64,000 bases of DNA. Origin: Sphaerimonospora cavernae. Lineage in GTDB: Bacteria > Actinomycetota > Actinomycetes > Streptosporangiales > Streptosporangiaceae. Positions 53,425-60,805 of the stretch are shown piece by piece. Location of the stretch: assembly GCF_042435035.1 (NCBI RefSeq), contig NZ_JBHMQT010000003.1:248001-312000 (forward strand). Direction: 5' to 3'. The position numbers and the translations under genes were made by a program. Position 1 is the stretch's first letter. The number at the start of each line of letters is the position of its first letter. The notes under the pieces were generated by a model, which was not told the origin of the DNA, ran no database searches, and was given only the letters and a program-made list of their open reading frames with translations.

Positions 53425-53988
53425 GTGATCCAACTGCGGCGCGTCGGGCCGGACCAGTTCACGGAAGTGCTGGGCACGGTGCTGTCCATCTACACGGCGG
53501 CCATGCACCCGCCGTCAGACCAACTGACCGGGCGCATGGCCATCATGCGCAACCACGCCACCTATCCGGACTTCGTATGCCTGCTCGCCGAGGTCCCCGA
53601 GGATCGGGAGATCGTGGGATTCGCCTACGGCTTCCACGGCGCCGACGGGCAGTGGTGGCACGACGTGGTCCGACGGGGCCTGCGTGATCACACCGGACCC
53701 GAGGCCTGTGGAGACTGGCTGAGTGACGCTCTGGAACTCGCGGAGATCCACGTCCACCCCGACTACCAGAGCAGGGGCATCGGCCGCCGCCTGATCCACA
53801 CCATCTGCGCGGGCCGCCCGGAGCGCACCGCCGTGCTGTCGACCCACGACGCCCCCACGGCGGCCCGCCATCTCTACCGGGACGTCGGCTTCGTCGACCT
53901 CATCCCGGGGTTCGAGTTCCCCGGCGGATACGAGAACTACGTCATCGCCGGAGCACGGCTCCCACTGCCGGCGGCGCCGACCGGCTGA
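53425..53988 (+). CDS. GNAT-family N-acetyltransferase
   Basis: 187 residues from GTG 53425. The acetyl-CoA motif A reads ELAEIHVHPDYQSRGIGRRLIHTI, followed by TAVLSTHDAPTAARHLYRDVGFVDL, typical of GNAT motif B. The acceptor is unknown. Its last 52 bp overlap the 3' end of metF on the opposite strand. The long upstream extension of the frame only overlaps the YbaK-like gene. Confidence 0.85.
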   Translation: MIQLRRVGPDQFTEVLGTVLSIYTAAMHPPSDQLTGRMAIMRNHATYPDFVCLLAEVPEDREIVGFAYGFHGADGQWWHDVVRRGLRDHTGPEACGDWLSDALELAEIHVHPDYQSRGIGRRLIHTICAGRPERTAVLSTHDAPTAARHLYRDVGFVDLIPGFEFPGGYENYVIAGARLPLPAAPTG

Positions 53989-54887
53989 AGCGCCTCGAAC
54001 ACCTCGCGCGTCGCGCTCGACCTGTTGAACGTGATGAAGTGGATGCCGGGAGCCCCCTCATCGAGCAGTTTCCGGCACAGCTCCACGGCGTGCTCGATGC
54101 CTAGGCGGCGGACGGCCGCGGGGTCGTCGGCGACGGCCTCGAACCTCGCCGCGACCTCAGGCGGAAACGGCGCGCCCGACAACTGCTCGGAGCGGGCGAT
54201 CGTGCTCATCTGGGTGACCGGCATGATCCCGGGGATGATCGGCGTGTTGCAGCCGTGGGCGGCGACCCGGTCACGCAGCCGGAAGTAGTCGTCGGCGCGG
54301 AAGAACATCTGCGTGATCGCGTAGTCGGCGCCCGCCCGGCATTTCTGTACGAAGAATTCGGTGTCCGACTCGATGGTCGCCGACCGGGGGTGCTTGTACG
54401 GGAACGCCGCCACGCCGACGCAGAAGTCACCGGCCTGGCGGATGAGCCTGACCAGATCCTCCGCGTAGCCGACCCCCTCCGGGTGCTTCACCCACTCGTC
54501 CAGCGGGTCGCGGCCCGGCGGATCGCCCCGCAGGGCGAGCATGTTGCGTACGCCGGCGTCGGCGAACCTGCCGATCAGGTGACGAAGCTCACGGATTGAA
54601 TGATTCACGGCGGTGAAGTGCGCCACCGGCGTGAGCGTGGTCTCGTGCGCGAGGCGCTCGACGATGTCCACCGTGCGGTCGCGGTTACCGCCGCCTGCGC
54701 CGTACGTCACCGAGACGAACGTCGGCCGCAGCGCCTCCAACTCCCGGATCGCCCGCCAGAGTTGGCGCTCGCCCTCGTCCGTCTTCGGGGGGAAGAACTC
54801 GAAGGAGAACGACCGCTCCCCTGCCGCGAGCAGGTCACGGACCGTGGGGACGCGATCGGGGAGCCGCGAGGGCAGACCGAGAGCCAT
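53937..54887 (-). CDS. metF: 5,10-methylenetetrahydrofolate reductase
   Basis: 316 residues from ATG 54887. FAD-TIM-barrel motifs: FSFEFFPPKTDEGERQLW with the catalytic Glu, FVSVTYGAGGGNRDRT, FTAVNHSIREL, LALRGDPP, YAITQMFFRADDYFRL, PIIPGIMPVTQ. It reduces methylene-THF to methyl-THF for methionine synthesis. There is no ribosome site; a -10 TACCCT lies 7 nt upstream. ATG 54914 would add nine residues without support. Confidence 0.93.
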   Translation of the reverse strand: MALGLPSRLPDRVPTVRDLLAAGERSFSFEFFPPKTDEGERQLWRAIRELEALRPTFVSVTYGAGGGNRDRTVDIVERLAHETTLTPVAHFTAVNHSIRELRHLIGRFADAGVRNMLALRGDPPGRDPLDEWVKHPEGVGYAEDLVRLIRQAGDFCVGVAAFPYKHPRSATIESDTEFFVQKCRAGADYAITQMFFRADDYFRLRDRVAAHGCNTPIIPGIMPVTQMSTIARSEQLSGAPFPPEVAARFEAVADDPAAVRRLGIEHAVELCRKLLDEGAPGIHFITFNRSSATREVFEALQPVGAAGSGSRAPAMT

Positions 54888-54894
54888 GGCACCA

Positions 54895-54922
54895 AGGGTA
54901 CAGGGATGAGTCATTCGATCAA
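54895..54922 (-). promoter_or_regulatory. metF leaderless promoter
   Basis: On the minus strand TTGATC (54922-54917), 16 bp, TACCCT (54900-54895), then 7 nt to the ATG. Both boxes and the spacing fit a leaderless promoter. It is back to back with the promoter of the polyprenyl synthase gene. Confidence 0.6.
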
Positions 54923-54929
54923 CGGCGGT

Positions 54930-54935
54930 TAGGCT
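54930..54935 (+). promoter_or_regulatory. leaderless -10 box of the polyprenyl synthase gene
   Basis: TAGGCT ends 7 nt before ATG 54943, 8 bp from the -35 of the divergent metF promoter. Confidence 0.45.
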
Positions 54936-54942
54936 CGTGAGC

Positions 54943-56010
54943 ATGACCCCTTCCGCAGCACCGCTCGACCACGTCCGGCCCGAGGTGGACCGCTCGATCC
55001 GGGAGTTCCTGGACCGGCAGCGCCCGCTGTTCGACGACCCGCAACTGGCCGTCCTGCTGTCCACCGCTGAGGGCTTCCTCACCGGCGGCAAGCGGCTGCG
55101 CCCCGCCTTCTGCTACTGGGGCTGGCGGGCGGCGGGCGGGGGCGAGGAGCCGGGGCTGCACATGGCGGCCGCGTCGCTGGAGCTGCTGCAGGCCAGCGCG
55201 CTCATCCATGACGACGTGATGGACGCCAGCGACGTGCGCAGGGGGATGCCGTCGGTGCACCGCCGGTTCGAGCAGGTGCACGCCGACTCCGGCTGGCACG
55301 GCTCGGCCGAGCAGTTCGGCGAGGGCGTGGCCGTGCTCCTCGGCAACCTGCTGCTCGTGTGGGCGGGCGAGATGTGGCGGACCAGCGGCCTGCCGGCCGA
55401 GGCGCTGGCGGTGGCCCAGCCGGTCCACGACCACATGCTCACCGAGCTCATGTGCGGGCAGTACCTCGACCTGCTGGAGCAGGCGCAGGGGGAGAGCACG
55501 TTCGAGGGCGCGCTACGGGTCGCCCTCTACAAGAGCGGGAAATACTCGGTCGAGCAGCCGCTGCGGCTGGGGCTGGTGCTCGCCGCGCGGGCGCGGCACG
55601 ACTGGATCGACCGACTCTGCGCGCAGTACGGCACGCAGGTCGGCATCGCCTTCCAGCTCCGCGACGACGTCCTCGGCGTCTTCGGCGACCCCGCCGAGAC
55701 CGGCAAACCCGCCGGGGACGACCTGCGCGAGGGCAAGCGGACCATGCTCATCGCCCGGGCCCTCGCCGAGGCGTCGGACGTGCAGGCGCAGGCCGTACGG
55801 AGCCTGCTCGGCGACCCGGACCTCGACGCGCGGGGCGTCGAACGACTCAGGTCGGTCATCGAGGACACCGGCGCCCTCGCGGCGTGCGAAGGCATGATCA
55901 AGCGCTACCTCGACGACGCGCTGCACGCGCTGGAGCAGGCCCCGATCGACGAGACGGCTCGTACGGCACTGGCCGCCCTGGCCGTCGCCGCCACCACCCG
56001 GCGCACCTGA
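54943..56010 (+). CDS. polyprenyl diphosphate synthase (GGPP/FPP synthase-like)
   Basis: 355 residues. First Asp-rich motif ALIHDDVMDASDVRRGMPSVH, second Asp motif FQLRDDVLGVFGDP; GGKRLRPAFCYWG and KSGKYSVEQPLRLG complete the IPP-binding pocket. Chain length cannot be fixed from sequence alone; neighbours (metF, Rv2175c-like, PknL-like) correspond to the mycobacterial idsA2 locus, which suggests geranylgeranyl or farnesyl diphosphate synthesis. ATG 54943 is preferred over GTG 54937 because of the leaderless -10 spacing. Confidence 0.88.
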   Translation: MTPSAAPLDHVRPEVDRSIREFLDRQRPLFDDPQLAVLLSTAEGFLTGGKRLRPAFCYWGWRAAGGGEEPGLHMAAASLELLQASALIHDDVMDASDVRRGMPSVHRRFEQVHADSGWHGSAEQFGEGVAVLLGNLLLVWAGEMWRTSGLPAEALAVAQPVHDHMLTELMCGQYLDLLEQAQGESTFEGALRVALYKSGKYSVEQPLRLGLVLAARARHDWIDRLCAQYGTQVGIAFQLRDDVLGVFGDPAETGKPAGDDLREGKRTMLIARALAEASDVQAQAVRSLLGDPDLDARGVERLRSVIEDTGALAACEGMIKRYLDDALHALEQAPIDETARTALAALAVAATTRRT

Positions 56011-56026
56011 CATGGCCTAAAGCAGC

Positions 56027-56680
56027 CTAAAGCGAGACGCCATCCAGCCGGGTCCGGAACTCGGCGGCCGCCGCCCCGGGGTCGTCGGCCTCCGTGATCG
56101 CCCGGACGACCACGACGCGGCGAGCGCCGTACGCCATGACCTCGTCGAGGTTGCCCAGGTCGATGCCGCCGATGCCGAACCACGGCCGTGCCGTACCGAG
56201 GCCGGCGGCGTGCTCGAGCAGCGCGGGGCCGGGGGCCGGCCGCCCCGGCTTGGTGGGCGTCGGCCAGGTCGGACCGCAGCAGAAGTAGTCCACCCCCGGC
56301 TCGGCCGCGGCGGCCGAAGCCTCCGCAGCCGAGTGGGTCGACCTGCCGATCAGCACCTCCGGCCCGAGGATGTCCCGGGCGATCGGCACCGGCAGGTCGT
56401 CCTGGCCGAGGTGGAGGATGTCCGGCCGGGCGACGTGTGCGACGTCCGCCCGGTCGTTCACCGCGAGCAGCGCGCCGTGCCGGTCACACGCGTCGCGGAA
56501 GACCTCGAGCAGGGCAAGCTCCTCGCGCGCCTCCAGGCCCTTCTCCCTGAGCTGGACGATGTCCACCCCGCCGGCCAGGACCGCGTCGAGGAAACTCTCC
56601 AGGTCGCCGCGGTCCCGCCTGCCGTCAGTGCAGAGATAGAGCCTGGCCTGCGCGAGGCGCTGTCGCCGGATGTCGTTCAT
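56027..56680 (-). CDS. thiE: thiamine-phosphate synthase
   Basis: 217 residues from ATG 56680: ARLYLCTDGRRDRGDLESFLDAVLAGGVDIVQLREKGL, LLAVNDRADVAHVARPDILHLGQDDLPV, GRSTHSAAEASAAA, DYFCCGPTWPTPTKPGRPAPG, WFGIGGIDLGN. It joins the thiazole and HMP phosphates to thiamine monophosphate. The open frame upstream is overlap with the next gene. It converges on the polyprenyl synthase gene with a 16-bp gap. Confidence 0.94.
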   Translation of the reverse strand: MNDIRRQRLAQARLYLCTDGRRDRGDLESFLDAVLAGGVDIVQLREKGLEAREELALLEVFRDACDRHGALLAVNDRADVAHVARPDILHLGQDDLPVPIARDILGPEVLIGRSTHSAAEASAAAAEPGVDYFCCGPTWPTPTKPGRPAPGPALLEHAAGLGTARPWFGIGGIDLGNLDEVMAYGARRVVVVRAITEADDPGAAAAEFRTRLDGVSL

Positions 56681-56708
56681 CCGACCAACAATGCCATGAG
56701 GCGGACGG

Positions 56709-57083
56709 TCAGAATCCCAGTGCCTGAGCCCTGCGCTTGACCTCGGTGTGCCGGCCCGCTCTGATGGCGTCGATCGGCGACCCGGGAAGCGAGTCGTCCG
56801 GGGTGAACAGCCAGCGGATCGACTCGACCGAGTCATACCCTGCGTCGGCCAGGACGGTAAGCGTGCCGGGGAGCCCCTTCAGCACGTCGCCCGCGGCGAT
56901 GAACACCGCCGGGACCTGTGGCTCGCCACCGCCCCTGCGGACGCCTACGAGCTTCTTGTCTTTGAGGAGTTGCTTGACGCGGCCGATGGTGAGCCCCAGG
57001 CTCTTGGCGGCCTCGGAGAGGGGGAGCCATTCCCCCACGAGCTGGTCGGTTTCCGGGTCGATCTGTGCAACAGTAAGTGTCAC
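56709..57083 (-). CDS. Rv2175c-family DNA-binding protein
   Basis: 124 residues. The N-terminal helix-turn-helix (WLPLSEAAKSLGLTIGRVKQLLKDKKLVGVRRGGG) is followed by the Rv2175c C-terminal domain (AVFIAAGDVLKGLPGTLTVLADAGYDSVESIRWLFTPDDSLPGSPIDAIRAGR). In M. tuberculosis Rv2175c binds DNA and is phosphorylated by PknL encoded next to it. Here a PASTA kinase lies 3.7 kb away. The N-terminus has Thr at 2, 4 and 12 that could be targets. Start GTG 57083. Confidence 0.85.
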   Translation of the reverse strand: MTLTVAQIDPETDQLVGEWLPLSEAAKSLGLTIGRVKQLLKDKKLVGVRRGGGEPQVPAVFIAAGDVLKGLPGTLTVLADAGYDSVESIRWLFTPDDSLPGSPIDAIRAGRHTEVKRRAQALGF

Positions 57084-57126
57084 GAAACCACCATTACCAC
57101 AGCCGCGCGGCCGCGAAACACCTTGT

Positions 57127-58320
57127 TCAGGCCATGATGCAGTCGCGGAGCGAAACGGCCGGGTCCGCCAGCTTGACCAGGTCGAGCCGACGGCCCCCTT
57201 CGATGATGCGGCGGCCCTGGACCACGTCGCGCGGCCGGTCCACCGTGAGGAGGGCCGTGAGCCCGTCCTCCCTGGTCAGCCAGCACACCGTCCATTTCGC
57301 GTCGGTGCGCGGGTCGCCCCGCCACAGCAGCCGTACGGCGGGCCCCTGCCATCCGCTGGACGGGTGCCCGGCGAACTGGACCATGCGGCCGAACTGCTCC
57401 GACCAGAAGTACGGCACGGGATCGTAAACCGCCTCCTCCCCCAGCAGCGTGGCAGCCGCGGTGTCGGGGGCGCCGAGCGCGGTGTCCCAGTGCTCGACCC
57501 GCAGCCGCCGGCGGAACCGGCGCGACCACCAGTTCGCGCAGTCGCCGACCGCCACCACACCGGGCAGCGTCGTCTTCAGGTGCTCGTCGACGAGCACGCC
57601 GTCGTCCAGTTCGACGCCCGATCCCTTCAGCCACTCGACGGCGGGCCGCACTCCGACACCGGTCACCACCACGTCCGCCTCGACCCGGGCGCCCGACATG
57701 AGCGTGACGCCGCCGGGGTCGACCGTGCCGACAATCGCGCCGAGCCGCAGTTCCACGCCCGCCTCGGCGTACCAGGGGATGGTGCGGGCCCCGACGTCCG
57801 GGCCGAGTGCGGCCGCGAGCGGCGTCTCGCCGGCCTCGATCACGGTCACCGCGCAGCCCGCACGTGCCGCGGCGGTCGCGACCTCGGCGCCGATCCAGCC
57901 GCCGCCGATCACCGCCACCCGGGCCCCGGAGACCAGCCGCTCGCGCAGCGCGATCGCGTCGTCGATGGTGCGCAGCACGTGCTGGCGGCCCTCCCCGCGC
58001 AGCCGGATCGGCGTGGCGCCGGTGGCGATGACGAGGCCGTCGTAGTCCACCTCGCCCTCGGTCGTCTCCACCACGCCGTCGCGCAGGCCCTTGGCCGCCG
58101 TGCCGAGGCACAGCCGTACGTCCAGGGCGTCCAGGTCGGAGTCGACCACCGTGGAGTCGGTCTCGCCGAGCAGCACCGCCTTGGACAGCGGCGGCCTGTC
58201 ATATGGGCGATGCCGTTCCTGGCCGATCAGTGTGATCCGCCCGGCGTACCCCTGGGCGCGCAGTGCCTCGATGCTCCGTACGCCGGCCAGGCCGGCCCCC
58301 ACCACCACGACGTGATCCAC
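57127..58320 (-). CDS. FAD/NAD(P)-dependent oxidoreductase, ferredoxin-reductase type
   Basis: 397 residues if GTG 58320 is the start: MDHVVVVGAGLAGVRSIEALRAQGY with the FAD-binding GxGxxG. Then RPYDRPPLSKAVL, the NAD-binding VAVIGGGWIGAEVATAAARAG, VVAVGDCANW, and a C-terminal reductase domain (YFWSEQFGRMVQFAGHP). This is the family of rhodocoxin/putidaredoxin-type reductases. The partner ferredoxin or P450 is not nearby. TATGGT ends 6 nt before 58320, so the transcript is probably leaderless; starts at 58350 and 58383 are longer alternatives. Confidence 0.9.
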   Translation of the reverse strand: MDHVVVVGAGLAGVRSIEALRAQGYAGRITLIGQERHRPYDRPPLSKAVLLGETDSTVVDSDLDALDVRLCLGTAAKGLRDGVVETTEGEVDYDGLVIATGATPIRLRGEGRQHVLRTIDDAIALRERLVSGARVAVIGGGWIGAEVATAAARAGCAVTVIEAGETPLAAALGPDVGARTIPWYAEAGVELRLGAIVGTVDPGGVTLMSGARVEADVVVTGVGVRPAVEWLKGSGVELDDGVLVDEHLKTTLPGVVAVGDCANWWSRRFRRRLRVEHWDTALGAPDTAAATLLGEEAVYDPVPYFWSEQFGRMVQFAGHPSSGWQGPAVRLLWRGDPRTDAKWTVCWLTREDGLTALLTVDRPRDVVQGRRIIEGGRRLDLVKLADPAVSLRDCIMA

Positions 58321-58326
58321 ATCTTG

Positions 58327-58332
58327 ACCATA
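58327..58332 (-). promoter_or_regulatory. leaderless -10 box of the oxidoreductase gene
   Basis: TATGGT on the minus strand ends 6 nt before GTG 58320. The promoter lies back to back with that of the thiO operon. Confidence 0.4.
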
Positions 58333-58387
58333 GATTGTCAACCCGCGCATACGCCAATGCCGATCCGGTAACGAGTTCGGCAAATGC

Positions 58388-58393
58388 TAGGCT
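58388..58393 (+). promoter_or_regulatory. -10 box of the thiO-thiS-thiG operon
   Basis: TAGGCT lies about 13 bp before the TPP riboswitch, placing the transcript start near 58400. No clear -35 can be named. Confidence 0.4.
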
Positions 58394-58405
58394 TGAGGCC
58401 GTAAG

Positions 58406-58500
58406 ACGCGCGGGAGCCCGGCGGTTCCGGGCTGAGAGGAGAGCGGAAGGCTCTCGACCGCCAGACGACCTGATCCGGGTAATGCCGGCGAAGGGAGCGG
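58406..58500 (+). promoter_or_regulatory. TPP riboswitch (THI element)
   Basis: The leader holds the conserved TPP aptamer: CGCGGGAGCCC, CCGGGCTGAGAGG, and ACCTGATCCGGGTAATGCC followed by GGCGAAGGGAGCG. The last GGGAG serves as the ribosome site of thiO, 6-7 nt before its GTG, so TPP binding should block translation directly. Confidence 0.95.
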
Positions 58501-58503
58501 GCA

Positions 58504-59631
58504 GTGCCTGAGCTGGTGACCACGCCGGATGTGATCGTGGCGGGCGGCGGCATCATCGGGCTGTCGGTCGCCTGGCGTACGGCACGGCGGGGGTTGTCCG
58601 TCGCCGTGGTGGACCCCGACCCGGGCGGCGGCGCCACGCACGCGTCGGCCGGAATGCTGGCACCGGTCAGCGAGGTCACCTACACCGAGGAGCCGGTGCT
58701 GCGGCTGGGCCTCGCTTCGCTGGCGCTGTGGCCGTCGTTCCGCGACGAACTGGAGGACGACAGCGGCGTCGATCTCGACTACCGGACCGACGGCACCCTG
58801 AAGATCGCCCACGACGCCGACGACATGGCCTACCTGGACGAGCTGGCCGTCTTCGAGCGGACTCTCGGCCTCCGGGTGGAACGGCTGACCGGGCGGGAGT
58901 GCCGGAGGCTGGAGCCGATGCTCTCGCCGTCGATCCGCGGCGGCATGCTCGCCGGGGACGACGCCTGGGTGAACCCCCGCCTGGTGACGCGTGCCCTGCG
59001 CACCGCGTTGGAAAGGGCCGGCGCCGCGGTGGTGGCCGATCGTGCCGTCGCGCTCACCGCGCGGGGCGTACGGCTGGCCTCCGATAGGGTCGTCGCCGCG
59101 CCGCGCGTCGTCGTCGCGGCCGGCCCGTGGTCGCCGGAGCTGCTGCCCGGGCTGCCCGTACGACCCGTCAAGGGGCAGATCCTGCGGCTGCGCGGGCCCG
59201 GGGGATTTCTCACGAGGTGCGTGCGCGGGCTGGTGCACGGGTCGCCCGCCTACCTGGTCCCGCGCGGCGACGGCGAGATCACGCTCGGCGCGACCATGGA
59301 GGAGCTGGGCTTCGACGGCCGGGTGACGGCCGGCGGGGTGTATGAGCTGCTGCGCGACGCCCACGAGCTGGTCCCCGGGCTGACCGAGCTGGAACTGGCC
59401 GAGACGACCGTGGGCTTCCGCCCGGGAACGCCGGACAATCTGCCGCTCATCGGGCCCGTTGACGTGCCCCTTGACGTGCCCGGAAAGGCCGACGTTTTCG
59501 CGGCGACCGGCCACCATCGGAACGGCGTCCTGCTCACCCCGATCACGGCGGAGGCCGTCGCGGCCTTCCTGACCGGCGAAGCGGCGCCGGAGGTCGTGAA
59601 GTCCTGCGATCCCGGGAGGTTCGCCGAATGA
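58504..59631 (+). CDS. thiO: glycine oxidase
   Basis: 375 residues. The DAO fold starts with VIVAGGGIIGLSVAWRTARRGLSVAVVDPDPGGGATHASAGML; later GWVNPRLV-like DAWVNPRLVTRALRTAL, VRPVKGQILRLRG, and the C-terminal FRPGTPDNLPLIGPV with ATGHHRNGVLLTPIT. It oxidises glycine to the imine used for the thiazole ring. GTG start in the riboswitch-controlled site. It leads thiS and thiG. Confidence 0.95.
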   Translation: MPELVTTPDVIVAGGGIIGLSVAWRTARRGLSVAVVDPDPGGGATHASAGMLAPVSEVTYTEEPVLRLGLASLALWPSFRDELEDDSGVDLDYRTDGTLKIAHDADDMAYLDELAVFERTLGLRVERLTGRECRRLEPMLSPSIRGGMLAGDDAWVNPRLVTRALRTALERAGAAVVADRAVALTARGVRLASDRVVAAPRVVVAAGPWSPELLPGLPVRPVKGQILRLRGPGGFLTRCVRGLVHGSPAYLVPRGDGEITLGATMEELGFDGRVTAGGVYELLRDAHELVPGLTELELAETTVGFRPGTPDNLPLIGPVDVPLDVPGKADVFAATGHHRNGVLLTPITAEAVAAFLTGEAAPEVVKSCDPGRFAE

Positions 59632-59682
59632 GGTTCCCTGAATGAGGTCCGCTGAATGAGGGTCATCGGATGAAGGTCATCG
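59626..59682 (+). repeat. four degenerate 14-15 bp tandem repeats at the thiO/thiS junction
   Basis: GAATGAGGTTCCCT, GAATGAGGTCCGCT, GAATGAGGGTCATCG and GATGAAGGTCATCG follow each other without gaps. The first holds the thiO stop, the third the thiS ribosome site (GAGGG), the fourth the thiS ATG. This points to past slippage at a coupling junction. Confidence 0.7.
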
Positions 59683-59870
59683 TCAACGGGGTCGAGACCG
59701 CGCTGGACGACGAGGCGACCGTGAGCGTCGCCGTACGCACCCTGACCGGGCAGACGGCGGGTGTCGCGGTGGCGTTGAACGGCGAGGTGGTGAGCCGGAG
59801 CGCGTGGTCGTCGACGCGGCTGTCCTCCGGTGATCAGGTCGAGGTGCTGACGGCGGTGCAGGGAGGTTGA
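59670..59870 (+). CDS. thiS: sulfur carrier protein ThiS
   Basis: 66 residues, ubiquitin-like, ending in the GlyGly that is adenylated and thiocarboxylated. ATG 59670 with GAGGG 7 nt upstream. The last codons (GCG-GTG-CAG-GGA-GGT-TGA) are duplicated as part of a 20-bp tandem repeat just after the stop, leaving the reading frame intact. thiF is not in the window. Confidence 0.94.
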   Translation: MKVIVNGVETALDDEATVSVAVRTLTGQTAGVAVALNGEVVSRSAWSSTRLSSGDQVEVLTAVQGG

Positions 59871-59898
59871 CGGCGGTGCAGGGAGGTTGACGGCGGTG
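59848..59898 (+). repeat. 20-bp tandem duplication at the thiS/thiG junction
   Basis: TGACGGCGGTGCAGGGAGGT occurs exactly twice (59848-59867, 59868-59887), followed by an 11-bp partial third copy (59888-59898). The first copy spans the end of thiS. The copies duplicate a GGGAGG ribosome site. The third copy ends in the thiG GTG. Confidence 0.9.
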
Positions 59899-60657
59899 AT
59901 CGACGACGTGTTCGTCCTGGGCGGGGAGAAGTTCTCCTCCCGGTTGATCATGGGAACGGGCGGCGCGCCCTCACTGGAGGTGCTCGACCAGGCGCTGGAT
60001 GCCTCCGGGACCGAACTGACCACGGTCGCGATGCGACGGCTCGACCCCGCGACCCGGGGATCGGTGCTCGACGTACTGCGCGCCCGGGGCATCAAGACCC
60101 TGCCGAACACGGCGGGCTGCTACACCGCCGGGGAGGCCGTGCTGACCGCCCGGCTGGCCAGGGAGGCCCTGGAGACCGACTGGGTGAAGCTGGAGGTCAT
60201 CGCCGACGAGCGGACGCTGCTGCCCGACCCGATCGAGACGTTCGACGCGGCCGAACGGCTGGTCGCCGACGGGTTCACGGTGCTTCCGTACATCGGCGAC
60301 GACCCGGCGCTGGCGCGGCGGCTGGAGCAGGCCGGCTGCGCCGCGGTGATGCCGCTCGGTGCGCCGATCGGCTCCGGCCTCGGCATCCGCAACCCCCACA
60401 ACATCGAGCTGATCGTGGAGGCGGCGGGCGTCCCGGTGATCCTGGACGCGGGCATCGGCACGGCCAGCGACGCCGCGCTCGCGATGGAGCTGGGCTGCGA
60501 CGCCGTACTGCTGGCCAGCGCGGTGACCCGGGCCCAGCGGCCCGACCTGATGGCCGCGGCGATGCGCTCGGCCGTCACGGCGGGACGGCAGGCCCGCCTC
60601 GCCGGGCGCATCCCGCGGCGGCGGTACGCCGAGGCCTCCTCCCCCGCCGTGTCGTAG
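59896..60657 (+). CDS. thiG: thiazole synthase
   Basis: 253 residues from GTG 59896, chosen because GGGAGG lies 9 nt upstream; TTG 59887 abuts that site. FSSRLIMGTGG, the Schiff-base Lys in TDWVKLEVI, VLPYIGDDPALARRLEQAGCAAVMPLGAPIGSGLGI, and VPVILDAGIGTASDAALAMELGCDAVLLASAV are all present. It forms the thiazole phosphate from the ThiS thiocarboxylate, dehydroglycine and DXP. Confidence 0.95.
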   Translation: MIDDVFVLGGEKFSSRLIMGTGGAPSLEVLDQALDASGTELTTVAMRRLDPATRGSVLDVLRARGIKTLPNTAGCYTAGEAVLTARLAREALETDWVKLEVIADERTLLPDPIETFDAAERLVADGFTVLPYIGDDPALARRLEQAGCAAVMPLGAPIGSGLGIRNPHNIELIVEAAGVPVILDAGIGTASDAALAMELGCDAVLLASAVTRAQRPDLMAAAMRSAVTAGRQARLAGRIPRRRYAEASSPAVS

Positions 60658-60774
60658 CGGCCCTGCCGGTGCGCCGTCATGTCCGCAAGGCCATGCCGCG
60701 GACGCCCGGGAACGGTCATGGAACGGCCAGCGAACGGTTAGGGATAGGTCTCGTTTTGGGATTCGGGCATCCTG

Positions 60775-60798
60775 CGGGTGGCAAAACACCCGTAAACT
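60775..60798 (+). promoter_or_regulatory. kinase-gene promoter with inverted repeat next to the -10
   Basis: TAAACT (60793-60798) ends 7 nt before GTG 60806, and no ribosome site is present. Directly upstream CGGGTG-GCAAAA-CACCCG (60775-60792) is a perfect inverted repeat placed between -35 and -10, a typical repressor position. The 148-bp gap from thiG holds no gene. Confidence 0.45.
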
Positions 60799-60805
60799 CT
60801 GGCGG

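Noticed and set aside
56011..56036. Direct repeat GCCTAAAGC x2 between the prenyl synthase and thiE ends
   Set aside because: Two 9-bp copies spanning a stop codon are too short to support a function.
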